Part shown: positions 1 through 5,010 of the stretch, piece after piece
How positions within the stretch are numbered: position 1 is the stretch's first letter
Layout: every line of letters begins with the position of its first letter
Origin: an uncultured Neomegalonema sp.
Lineage (GTDB): Bacteria; Pseudomonadota; Alphaproteobacteria; Rhodobacterales; Rhodobacteraceae
NCBI GenBank assembly: GCA_937958345.1
Contig: CALGNW010000085.1
Location: forward strand, 1 to 5,143
Direction: 5' to 3'
DNA length: 5,143 bases
Notes under the pieces: model-generated
Databases searched by the model: none
The model's input: the letters and a program-made list of their open reading frames with translations, nothing else
What the model was told of the DNA's origin: nothing
Position numbers and translations under genes: made by a program

Positions 1-1
1 G

Positions 2-79
2 TTCCTTGTGCGGGTTTCGCGCATCGAAATTGCCCTGACCCTGATGCGTCGGAATACGCGTTATGCGGAGAGCAACTAA
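2..79 (+). CDS. possible C-terminal end of an unidentified protein (partial)
   Basis: One frame is open from the left edge to a TAA at 77-79 and would give the last 25 residues of a protein that begins outside the window. The fragment is mixed hydrophobic and basic (it contains IEIALTLMRRNTRY), which reads more like real protein than the competing frame 1. Frame 1 stays open to a TAA at 148-150 but gives a Gly-Lys-Thr-rich, shadow-like sequence. I do not recognise the family. No U-rich terminator follows, only a short hairpin at 80-93. The call rests on an open frame and plausible composition only. Confidence 0.3.
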   Translation, partial: FLVRVSRIEIALTLMRRNTRYAESN

Positions 80-131
80 GAGGGAAAACCCTCGAAAAGC
101 GTGGGAAAACTCTTGATGCGTCAGGTAAAAC
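80..131. repeat. phased A-tracts with a small hairpin
   Basis: Four AAAA tracts lie at 85-88, 95-98, 106-109 and 127-130, with start-to-start spacings of 10, 11 and 21 bases, close to one or two helical turns. Three sit in a repeated GG(A/T)AAAAC-like unit at exact 21-base steps (83, 104, 125). GAGGG (80-84) and CCCTC (89-93) form a perfect 5-bp hairpin around the first tract. A 9-base direct repeat TGATGCGTC (42-50 and 114-122) flanks the block. Phased A-tracts are known to bend DNA; any role here is inference. The hairpin lacks a convincing T-run, although TTAG follows it on the minus strand. Confidence 0.45.
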
Positions 132-223
132 TGCCGCCGAATCCACGTAATTCTCTTGAATCCTGCTGTCCGGCCAGCGTCCCGGTGATGCCAGACCGCA
201 CACCGCACTGACCGGAATGAAGT

Positions 224-583
224 TCAGGCGGCGATCAGGCGTCCGACTTCATCGGGCAACTGGCGCAGGTGAACCGGCTCTCCGAACAGGCCGTCCATCG
301 TGCGGTCCTCGTCCGGGCGCTTTATTGCCACAGCCGAGAAGCCGGTGATGAACATGACCCGCATTTCCGGGTCTATCTGCTGGGCGGTGCGTGCAAATGC
401 CAGTTCGTCGGCATTTTCGGTGTCGATTGTGGTCAGGAGCAAGTCGTACTCCGTCTCTTCGAGAATGGTCAGGGCCGAGTCGTAATCCGCGACACGCGTG
501 ACGCAGTGGCCCACACGCTTGAGGGTTCTGGAGAGATAGCTGCGCATCTCGTCGTTCTTCGTCGCCAACATCACACGCGCCAT
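224..583 (-). CDS. cpdR: CpdR-like single-domain response regulator with degenerate phosphorylation site
   Basis: A 119-residue stand-alone receiver domain with no output domain. The overall pattern matches CpdR, the alphaproteobacterial cell-cycle regulator that, unphosphorylated, primes the ClpXP protease for substrates. Seen here: MARVML at the N-terminus, DLLLT at 47-51, a near-consensus MFITGFSAVAI block at 77-87 with switch Thr80, and HLR at 105-107. The phosphorylation residues are gone. The acidic pocket (EDD in typical CpdR, positions 8-10) reads TKN, the phosphoacceptor Asp is Thr52, and the conserved Lys of the SKP motif is Glu102. The start is firm: AAGGAG (591-596) sits 7 bases before the ATG. 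It is divergent from the amidohydrolase gene, a neighbourhood I associate with cpdR in Rhodobacteraceae. Inference: it cannot be switched by phosphotransfer and is either locked in one state or a paralogue with a new role. Confidence 0.85.
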   Translation of the reverse strand: MARVMLATKNDEMRSYLSRTLKRVGHCVTRVADYDSALTILEETEYDLLLTTIDTENADELAFARTAQQIDPEMRVMFITGFSAVAIKRPDEDRTMDGLFGEPVHLRQLPDEVGRLIAA

Positions 584-609
584 TCACACGCTCCTTATCT
601 CTTTCGCAG

Positions 610-631
610 TTCGAATCGCGCTGCGATTGAA
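610..631. repeat. inverted repeat in the cpdR leader
   Basis: AATCGC (614-619) and GCGATT (623-628) form a perfect 6-bp inverted repeat around GCT. TTC (610-612) and GAA (629-631) extend it by 3 bp, with G613 bulged. It lies 27 bases upstream of the cpdR-like start codon, so it would be an RNA hairpin in that leader or an operator-like dyad between the divergent genes. No T-run follows on either strand, so it is not a terminator. The protein or condition acting on it is unknown. Confidence 0.4.
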
Positions 632-683
632 CCTTTCTTTCCGGCCCGTACGCCGTCTTGATTTGATGATCATGGCCGCATGG

Positions 684-712
684 CTTAAACATCCGGTGAA
701 GATACGCGGCAA
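684..712 (-). promoter_or_regulatory. candidate promoter of the cpdR-like gene
   Basis: Read on the minus strand, TTGCCG (plus 707-712) and TTTAAG (plus 684-689) are separated by exactly 17 bases, and each matches 4 of 6 positions of the -35 and -10 consensus. Transcription would begin near 677 and give a leader of about 94 bases containing the inverted repeat at 610-631. Matches of this quality arise often by chance, so this is a guess. No equally good promoter was seen for the divergent gene. Confidence 0.25.
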
Positions 713-718
713 GATTTT

Positions 719-1636
719 ATGGAACTTCGGGGAACCGGGATTGTGAGCATACCCGACGAGCATGTGGCACGGGACCGCTGCGGATGGGCCGGACCGCCGG
801 TTTCCGTGCTGGAACCGGCGGTTTTGTCCAGTGCTGCGGTGTTCAGCTCTCCCCATAGCGGGCGGCGGTATCCCGATAGTTTTATCCAAAGATCCCGTCT
901 GGATGCCGTCTCGCTGCGGGCATCGGAGGACGCTTTTGTCGACGATCTGTTTAAAACAGCTCCTCTTTTCGGTGCCCCGCTGGTTGCAGCCGAGTTCCCG
1001 CGCGCCTTTGTTGATGTGAACCGGGCCGATGACGAGCTTGACCCCGCGCTGATTGATGCTCCGGCGATTCGGGCGCGGACATTGAGAGTTTCTGCGGGTT
1101 TGGGGGTTGTGCCCCGCGTCGTATCCGAGGGACGGACAATTTATAATGGTAAATTAACCATGACCGAAGTGCAGGCGCGGATCACCGCCTGCCATCGGCC
1201 CTACCATACTGCGATTCTGGAAGCCCTGCACCGCGCGAAAGAGGCGTTCGGGGTCGGCCTGCTTATCGACTGCCACTCGATGCCCTCGGAGATCGGACGG
1301 CCAAGCACCCGGCGCGCAGAGATTGTTATCGGCGATTGCTATGGTGTGTCATGCGGAGCGGATATTTCCGACACGGTTGTGGGTTTGTTCAGCCGCGCCG
1401 GATTTCGGGTGGCGCGCAATGCGCCCTTTGCGGGCGGATACCTGACCCACCGCTACGGCAGGCCGCGCCGAGGATACCACGCGATCCAAATTGAAATCGA
1501 CCGCAGCCTGTATCTGGACGAGGCGCGAATCGAGCCGTTGGCGGGGTATGATGATTTTGCGCGGGCATTACAGCCGGTGATCGCAGGTCTCGCCGAAATG
1601 CCCAGCATGCTCGGCGCGGCACTGGCGGCGCAGTAA
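719..1636 (+). CDS. N-formylglutamate amidohydrolase family protein
   Basis: A 305-residue protein of the N-formylglutamate amidohydrolase family (metal-dependent; the classic reaction is N-formyl-L-glutamate to glutamate plus formate, the last step of one histidine degradation route). Motifs seen in order: SPHSGRRYP at 44-52 (His46), SEDAFVD at 69-75, FVDVNR at 97-102, the HRPYH region at 159-163, LLIDCHSMP at 181-189 (Asp184, His186), NAPFAGGY at 234-241 and EIDRSLYLDE at 259-268. These match cytosolic alphaproteobacterial members closely. The N-terminus runs about 40 residues before the first motif, longer than I expect, so translation may start at GTG 743, which has GGGGA 9 bases upstream; the ATG at 719 has no good ribosome site. 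No hut genes are nearby, so a role in histidine breakdown is not shown by context and the true substrate may be another N-formyl or N-acyl amino acid. Confidence 0.9.
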   Translation: MELRGTGIVSIPDEHVARDRCGWAGPPVSVLEPAVLSSAAVFSSPHSGRRYPDSFIQRSRLDAVSLRASEDAFVDDLFKTAPLFGAPLVAAEFPRAFVDVNRADDELDPALIDAPAIRARTLRVSAGLGVVPRVVSEGRTIYNGKLTMTEVQARITACHRPYHTAILEALHRAKEAFGVGLLIDCHSMPSEIGRPSTRRAEIVIGDCYGVSCGADISDTVVGLFSRAGFRVARNAPFAGGYLTHRYGRPRRGYHAIQIEIDRSLYLDEARIEPLAGYDDFARALQPVIAGLAEMPSMLGAALAAQ

Positions 1637-1670
1637 CCCGACTGCAAAAACCGCTCCCCGCCCGACCACA

Positions 1671-1702
1671 AAAAAGGCCCCGGTTTTATCCGGGGCCTTT
1701 TT
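1671..1702. terminator. symmetric rho-independent terminator between convergent genes
   Basis: A perfect 13-bp inverted repeat: AAAAAGGCCCCGG at 1671-1683, loop TTTTAT, and CCGGGGCCTTTTT at 1690-1702. The GC core ends in a T-run on the plus strand, and the leading A-run gives a T-run on the minus strand, so it can end transcription both ways. It lies between the amidohydrolase stop (1636) and the stop of the minus-strand repeat protein (1724), and probably serves both. Confidence 0.93.
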
Positions 1703-1723
1703 CATTAATGCGGTGTGCGTTTG

Positions 1724-2650
1724 TTACTCGACGTCCATCACAAAGGCGTCGATCACGGTCGGGGTGTCTTTGCCCGCCGTCAGGACGGCTGCGATTTTGC
1801 CTTTTCCGTCGAGGTACTCGAACCGGCAAACGGTACGGGCATAGGTCTCACAGCCTTCCAGCTCGGCAAAACCGGCCTCGACCAGTGCGGCCTCATCCGC
1901 GTCCAGCGGATTGGCGCGCGTCCCTTCGGTCAGTTCACGCGGCGACCATCCGGCCTCGACCATGACAGCGCGTGCATCGGCATAGGCCGAACCGGTCATC
2001 AGGCCGTCAAATCCGGCAATCGCCCGTCCGCCGGCAGCAGCAGCGGCAGGCGCGGCAGCTTCGGTTGCGGAACCGGCAGGGGCTTCAGCAACTTTCGCAG
2101 GGGGTGCCTCGTACACAACCGGCTTCGTAGCGGCGGCGCCGGGAGCCTGATACAGAACCGGCTTCGCAGCGGCGGCAGCGGCCGCGAGAACAGCGGCAGC
2201 TTCCTCAGCGGCCTTTGCCTCGGCCAGTGCCATCGCCTCGGCCTCCGCAGCAGCGGCCTCCTCGGCAAGCTTTGCTTCGGCGGCGGCGGCTTCTTCGGCA
2301 AGCTTCGCCTCGGCGGCGGCAGCCTCTTCAGCGGCCTTTGCCTCGGCCAATGCCAGCGCCTCAGCCTCCGCAGCGGCAGCCTCTTCGGCAAGCTTTGCTT
2401 CGGCGGCGGCAGCTTCTTCAGCCGCCTTTGTTTCGGCAAGCGCCAGCGCCTCGGCTTCCGCAGCGGCGGCCTCTTCGGCAAGCTTTGCCTCGGCAGCCGC
2501 CGTTGTTTCGGCTTCGCCGGTCCCCGAGATTACAGCAGCAGGGTCAGTACCACTATGATCCCCGTCGCCGGAACCACCAAACAGGCCAACGGCGGTCGGA
2601 ATGCCGATCAGACCCGCTACAATTACACCCGCTACTTTCGTATTGTTCAT
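1724..2650 (-). CDS. membrane-anchored Ala/Glu-rich repeat-stalk protein, function unknown
   Basis: A 308-residue protein. Residues 6-24 form one hydrophobic segment after a short basic start (MNNTK), with no lipobox cysteine, so it reads as an uncleaved anchor. A Gly/Asp/Ser linker follows (25-50). Residues 51-151 are tandem repeats dominated by Ala, Glu, Lys and Leu, predicted as one long helix. Residues 152-212 are an Ala/Pro linker with KPVLYQAP and KPVVYEAP. Residues 213-308 form a compact domain with YADARAVMVEAGWSP and Cys267/Cys275, which could make a disulphide in the periplasm. I recall similar C-terminal domains (ARxxLxxAGW, then a Cys pair before an aromatic/acidic strand) in hypothetical proteins of proteobacteria and cyanobacteria, but cannot name the family. 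The layout recalls TolA (anchor, helix, C-terminal domain), but the helix is Glu-rich rather than Lys-rich and I see no TolA homology. AAAGGA (plus 2660-2665) lies 9 bases before the ATG. It is divergent from pyrF, with no functional link evident. Confidence 0.85.
   Translation of the reverse strand: MNNTKVAGVIVAGLIGIPTAVGLFGGSGDGDHSGTDPAAVISGTGEAETTAAAEAKLAEEAAAAEAEALALAETKAAEEAAAAEAKLAEEAAAAEAEALALAEAKAAEEAAAAEAKLAEEAAAAEAKLAEEAAAAEAEAMALAEAKAAEEAAAVLAAAAAAAKPVLYQAPGAAATKPVVYEAPPAKVAEAPAGSATEAAAPAAAAAGGRAIAGFDGLMTGSAYADARAVMVEAGWSPRELTEGTRANPLDADEAALVEAGFAELEGCETYARTVCRFEYLDGKGKIAAVLTAGKDTPTVIDAFVMDVE
2198..2500 (-). repeat. 90-bp coding tandem repeat with an extra 33-bp module
   Basis: The stalk is encoded by three 90-bp units, each 30 residues built as 11 (AAAEAKLAEEA) plus 19 (AAAEAEALALAEAKAAEEA). 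They lie at 2411-2500, 2321-2410 and 2198-2287. An additional 33-bp copy of the 11-residue module sits at 2288-2320. DNA similarity is also high: AAGCTT recurs at 2480, 2390, 2300 and 2267, that is, 90, 90 and 33 bases apart. All lengths are multiples of three, so unit gain or loss keeps the frame. The long open frames on the opposite strand here are by-products of this composition. Confidence 0.9.
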
Positions 2651-2742
2651 TTCGGTCTATCCTTTGCGTCTTCGCGCGGAGGGTATTACACCGAGGCCGC
2701 GCGACAAGAAGCGTTCGTCGAGATCGCCACCCAGAGGTTCTC

Positions 2743-3459
2743 ATGCCACATAGCCCAGCTTCGGACAAATTGATTGTCGCCCTCGATGTTCCCAATGCCA
2801 TAGCTGGGGAGCAGCTCGCCACAAAACTAGGCGATACCGTAAACTTTTATAAGATTGGTCTGGGCATGCTGACCGGCGGCGGCTTCGCGCTCGCCATGGA
2901 GTTGAAAGAGGCGGGCAAACGCATCTTCATCGACCTGAAACTGTTCGATATCGGTGCAACGATCCAGGCCGCTGTCGAGGGAATTGCCAGCTTTAACATG
3001 GACTTCTTAACGGTTCACGGCGACCCGCATGTGGTCCGGGCCGCGGTTGCAGGTCGCGGGAATTCCGAAACAAAAATTCTCGCGGTGACGATTTTGACCT
3101 CGCTTGACCGCGAAGATCTCAACCACGCCCTTATTCGCGACGGGGCGATTCCCGATCTGGTTGCCGAACGGGCGCGTCTTGCATTCGCGGCGGGGGCCGA
3201 CGGCGTCATCGCATCACCGCAGGAGGCGGCACTCATCCGTGCACTGCCCGAAGCCGCCGGTAAGTTGATTGTGACACCGGGTATTCGTCCCACCGGTGCG
3301 AATCGGGGTGATCAGAAGCGGGTCGAGACCCCCGGATCGGCCATTGCGGCGGGGGCGGATCACCTTGTCATCGGACGTCCGATTCGCGATGCCGACGATC
3401 CTGCCGGCGCGGCGCGCGCGATTCAGGCAGAGATCGCCGCTGCCAGTCGTGTCCACTGA
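2743..3459 (+). CDS. pyrF: orotidine 5'-phosphate decarboxylase
   Basis: A 238-residue cytosolic enzyme catalysing the last step of UMP synthesis: OMP to UMP plus CO2. Family signatures seen: LIVALDV at 10-16 (Asp15), FYKIGLGML at 35-43 (Lys37), the catalytic DLKLFD at 64-69 (Asp64, Lys66, Asp69), FLTVHGDP, VTPGIRP at 177-183, Gln191 in the GDQKR loop, and GADHLVIGRP at 204-213 with phosphate-binding Arg212. Length is normal for the short bacterial class. The frame is open far upstream (to 2215), but that part is the antisense of the repeat protein. ATG 2743 is chosen because AGAGG (2733-2737) precedes it by 5 bases and homology begins at residue 8. It is divergent from the repeat protein across a 92-base spacer in which I see no convincing promoter. 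dinB overlaps its last 11 bases, suggesting one transcript. Confidence 0.96.
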   Translation: MPHSPASDKLIVALDVPNAIAGEQLATKLGDTVNFYKIGLGMLTGGGFALAMELKEAGKRIFIDLKLFDIGATIQAAVEGIASFNMDFLTVHGDPHVVRAAVAGRGNSETKILAVTILTSLDREDLNHALIRDGAIPDLVAERARLAFAAGADGVIASPQEAALIRALPEAAGKLIVTPGIRPTGANRGDQKRVETPGSAIAAGADHLVIGRPIRDADDPAGAARAIQAEIAAASRVH

Positions 3460-4750
3460 ACCGGCCCGTTCCGGTTTTTGCCGCGCCTGTTTCGCGGTTC
3501 TCGACTCGCGGCCTGCGAACCACCGTTGTCCTGCATGCCGTTCTCCGCGCTTGCTGTCCCATCCTGAAATCAGCACGCTGTCGATTGCCCACATAGATTG
3601 CGACGCCTTTTATGCCTCGGTCGAAAAGCGCGACGACCCCGGCCTTGCAGACAAGGCGCTGATCATCGGCGGCGGCAGGCGCGGTGTCGTATCGACGGCC
3701 TGTTATATCGCCCGTCTCAGCGGCGTGCGTTCGGCGATGCCGATGTTCAAGGCCCTTGCACTCTGCCCCGATGCCGTCGTTCTGCCGCCGCGCATGGATA
3801 AATACGCCGAGGTCAGCCGCGAAATCCGCACGATGATGCACTCGCTGACCCCGCTCGTCGAACCGCTGTCACTGGACGAGGCGTTCCTCGACATGACCGG
3901 AACCGAACGGGTCCACGGCGCAATCCCCGCCGTATCACTGGCGCGGCTGGTCCAGCGGATTTCGGACGAGCTGGGCGTCACCGCCTCGGTCGGGCTGAGC
4001 GATTGCAAGTTTCTGGCGAAAATCGCATCGGACCTCGACAAGCCGCAAGGCTTCTCGGTCATCGGACGGGCCGAGGCGCTGGATTTTCTCGAACCCAAGC
4101 CGGTTTCAACAATCTGGGGCGTGGGCAGCGCGCTGAACGCCAAACTGCGGGCCGACGGCATTGCCACAATCGGCGACATCAGGCGGCTGGACCGGACCGA
4201 CCTGATCGCGCGGTACGGCAGCATGGGCCAGCGCCTTCATCAGCTCAGCCATGCCCGCGATACCCGCAGCGTCGATCCCGGCGGAAAAATGAAAAGTGTC
4301 TCCGCCGAGACGACGCTGTCCGAGAATCTCAAAGACCCCGAATTGCTGCGCGCGCATCTGTGGCAACTGTCGGAAAAAGTCTCCGCCCGCTGCAAGGCCA
4401 AGGATATCGCGGGCCATACCGTGACGCTGAAACTCAAAACCGCCGATTTCCGCACCGTCACCCGCTCGGTCACCCGCGACACACCGACCCAACTGGCCGA
4501 CGTTGTTTATCATGCCGCCCTGCCTGCGCTGACCGCATTGCTGGGAACCCAGTCATACCGCCTGATCGGCGTCGGACTCAGTAATCTGGTGGCGGCGGAA
4601 CCCACCGGCGAAACCGGCGGTGTCGACCTGTTCGATCCTGCCGCCCCCACCCGCGCACAGGCCGAACGGGCGGTCGATGCCATCCGCGCAAAGTTCGGCG
4701 GCGAGGCGGTCGGTAAGGGAATGAAGTGGCGGCTGCGCAACCCGGAATAG
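3449..4750 (+). CDS. dinB: DNA polymerase IV (Y-family, error-prone) with N-terminal zinc ribbon
   Basis: A 433-residue translesion polymerase copying past damaged template bases. Residues 11-30 hold C11-x2-C14-x12-C27-x2-C30, a probable zinc ribbon that E. coli DinB lacks but which I recall in Rhodobacteraceae homologues. The catalytic core follows: HIDCDAFYASVE at 48-59 (metal ligand Asp50, steric gate Tyr55), GRRGVVSTACYIAR, RSAMPMFKAL at 94-103, and SLDEAFLD at 141-148 (Asp143, Glu144). The helix-hairpin-helix-like WGVG region and the little-finger domain come next. GGVDLFD at 390-396 resembles a sliding-clamp binding motif. GTG 3449 is chosen because it is the last start codon before the first cysteine pair; the open frame continues upstream to 3296 inside pyrF. 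The 11-base overlap with pyrF points to translational coupling, and no strong ribosome site precedes the GTG. I found no GTTC-N7-GTTC alphaproteobacterial LexA box nearby, so SOS control is not shown. Confidence 0.93.
   Translation: MSTEPARSGFCRACFAVLDSRPANHRCPACRSPRLLSHPEISTLSIAHIDCDAFYASVEKRDDPGLADKALIIGGGRRGVVSTACYIARLSGVRSAMPMFKALALCPDAVVLPPRMDKYAEVSREIRTMMHSLTPLVEPLSLDEAFLDMTGTERVHGAIPAVSLARLVQRISDELGVTASVGLSDCKFLAKIASDLDKPQGFSVIGRAEALDFLEPKPVSTIWGVGSALNAKLRADGIATIGDIRRLDRTDLIARYGSMGQRLHQLSHARDTRSVDPGGKMKSVSAETTLSENLKDPELLRAHLWQLSEKVSARCKAKDIAGHTVTLKLKTADFRTVTRSVTRDTPTQLADVVYHAALPALTALLGTQSYRLIGVGLSNLVAAEPTGETGGVDLFDPAAPTRAQAERAVDAIRAKFGGEAVGKGMKWRLRNPE
3459..3479 (+). terminator. possible attenuator hairpin at the pyrF stop
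   Basis: AACCGG (3459-3464) and CCGGTT (3471-3476) form a 6-bp stem with loop CCCGTT, followed by TTT, giving a five-T run at 3475-3479. It starts on the last base of the pyrF stop codon and lies in the first codons of dinB. The stem is short and the T-run modest, so at most partial termination is expected; it may be chance. Confidence 0.3.
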
Positions 4751-4789
4751 CCGAGGTCGGGAGCCGCCCTCGGGTTAGGTGGTGCCAAA

Positions 4790-4858
4790 ATGACGCAGGC
4801 GACTCAAGCCGTTAATATTTTCACCCCTGCGCTTGATCTCGCTGCGCCGCACACCTAA
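4790..4858 (+). CDS. possible 22-residue leader peptide or small protein
   Basis: ATG at 4790 is preceded by AGGTGG (4777-4782) with an ideal 7-base gap, and the frame ends at TAA 4856-4858. The peptide starts MTQATQAV and ends LDLAAPHT; it is uncharged apart from one Asp and one His, and I recognise no family. The ribosome site lies in a stem with the ORF's own 3' end (4774-4781 with 4852-4859), so initiation would be masked until that stem opens. It lacks the Arg-rich character of the DUF1127 proteins found beside some alphaproteobacterial small RNAs. A short ORF with a good site can arise by chance, so coding is unproven. Confidence 0.3.
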   Translation: MTQATQAVNIFTPALDLAAPHT

Positions 4859-4921
4859 CTGATTTTCCAGATACTTCGGTATCGCCGCCCGATTTTAGGG
4901 CGTTTCCTCCCTAGACTTCAC

Positions 4922-4948
4922 AGGCCACCCGAGGGTGGCCTTTTTTTT
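4922..4948 (+). terminator. strong rho-independent terminator
   Basis: GGCCACC (4923-4929) pairs with GGTGGCC (4934-4940) around a CGAG tetraloop, A4922-T4941 adds a pair, and eight T residues follow (4941-4948). There is no T-run on the minus-strand side, so it acts on plus-strand transcripts. It lies 172 bases after the dinB stop and would end the pyrF-dinB transcript and any small RNA made from 4774 onward. Confidence 0.92.
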
Positions 4949-5010
4949 ACAAAATCCGGGAATGGGCGGGTGGAGATCCGTCGCGAAGCGCGTGACAGTC
5001 CGGCACGCTG

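Larger units (their letters stand above)
4774..4948 (+). ncRNA. candidate structured small RNA or dinB 3'UTR-derived RNA
   Basis: The stretch after dinB folds into consecutive elements. A long-range 8-bp stem pairs GTTAGGTG (4774-4781) with CACCTAAC (4852-4859). A UUCG hairpin pairs GATAC with GTATC (4870-4883). A third hairpin pairs CGCCC (4886-4890) with GGGCG (4898-4902). An apparently unpaired TTTCCTCCCT follows (4903-4912), and then a strong terminator. An unstructured 3' tail would not usually carry this series. The CCTCCC segment resembles the anti-Shine-Dalgarno motifs of known alphaproteobacterial small RNAs (CcsR 'cuckoo' RNAs of Rhodobacter, the alpha-r14 family), but I cannot assign it to either. 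No clear promoter was seen, so it may be processed from the pyrF-dinB transcript. The 5' end is a guess. It does not match tmRNA, RNase P RNA, SRP RNA or a riboswitch I know. Confidence 0.45.

Noticed and set aside
269..661. Plus-strand frame of 130 residues opposite the cpdR-like gene
   Set aside because: It is antisense to a clear receiver-domain protein and resembles no family I know.
2215..2742. N-terminal extension of pyrF by 176 residues
   Set aside because: It is Pro/Arg/Gln-rich antisense of the repeat gene; pyrF homology and a ribosome site support the start at 2743.
1715..2773. Long plus-strand frame of 352 residues over the repeat region
   Set aside because: It is Gly/Ser/Arg-rich low-complexity sequence antisense to the repeat protein, whose own frame has a ribosome site, a membrane segment and a folded-looking C-terminal domain.
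3296..3448. dinB start further upstream, within pyrF
   Set aside because: The added residues are Arg/Pro-rich shadow of pyrF; starting at GTG 3449 gives the expected zinc-ribbon N-terminus.
4774..4948. tmRNA, RNase P RNA, SRP RNA or a known riboswitch
   Set aside because: I found no tag-peptide coding segment, T-arm, RNase P or SRP core motif, or riboswitch core, and no plus-strand gene follows for a riboswitch to control.
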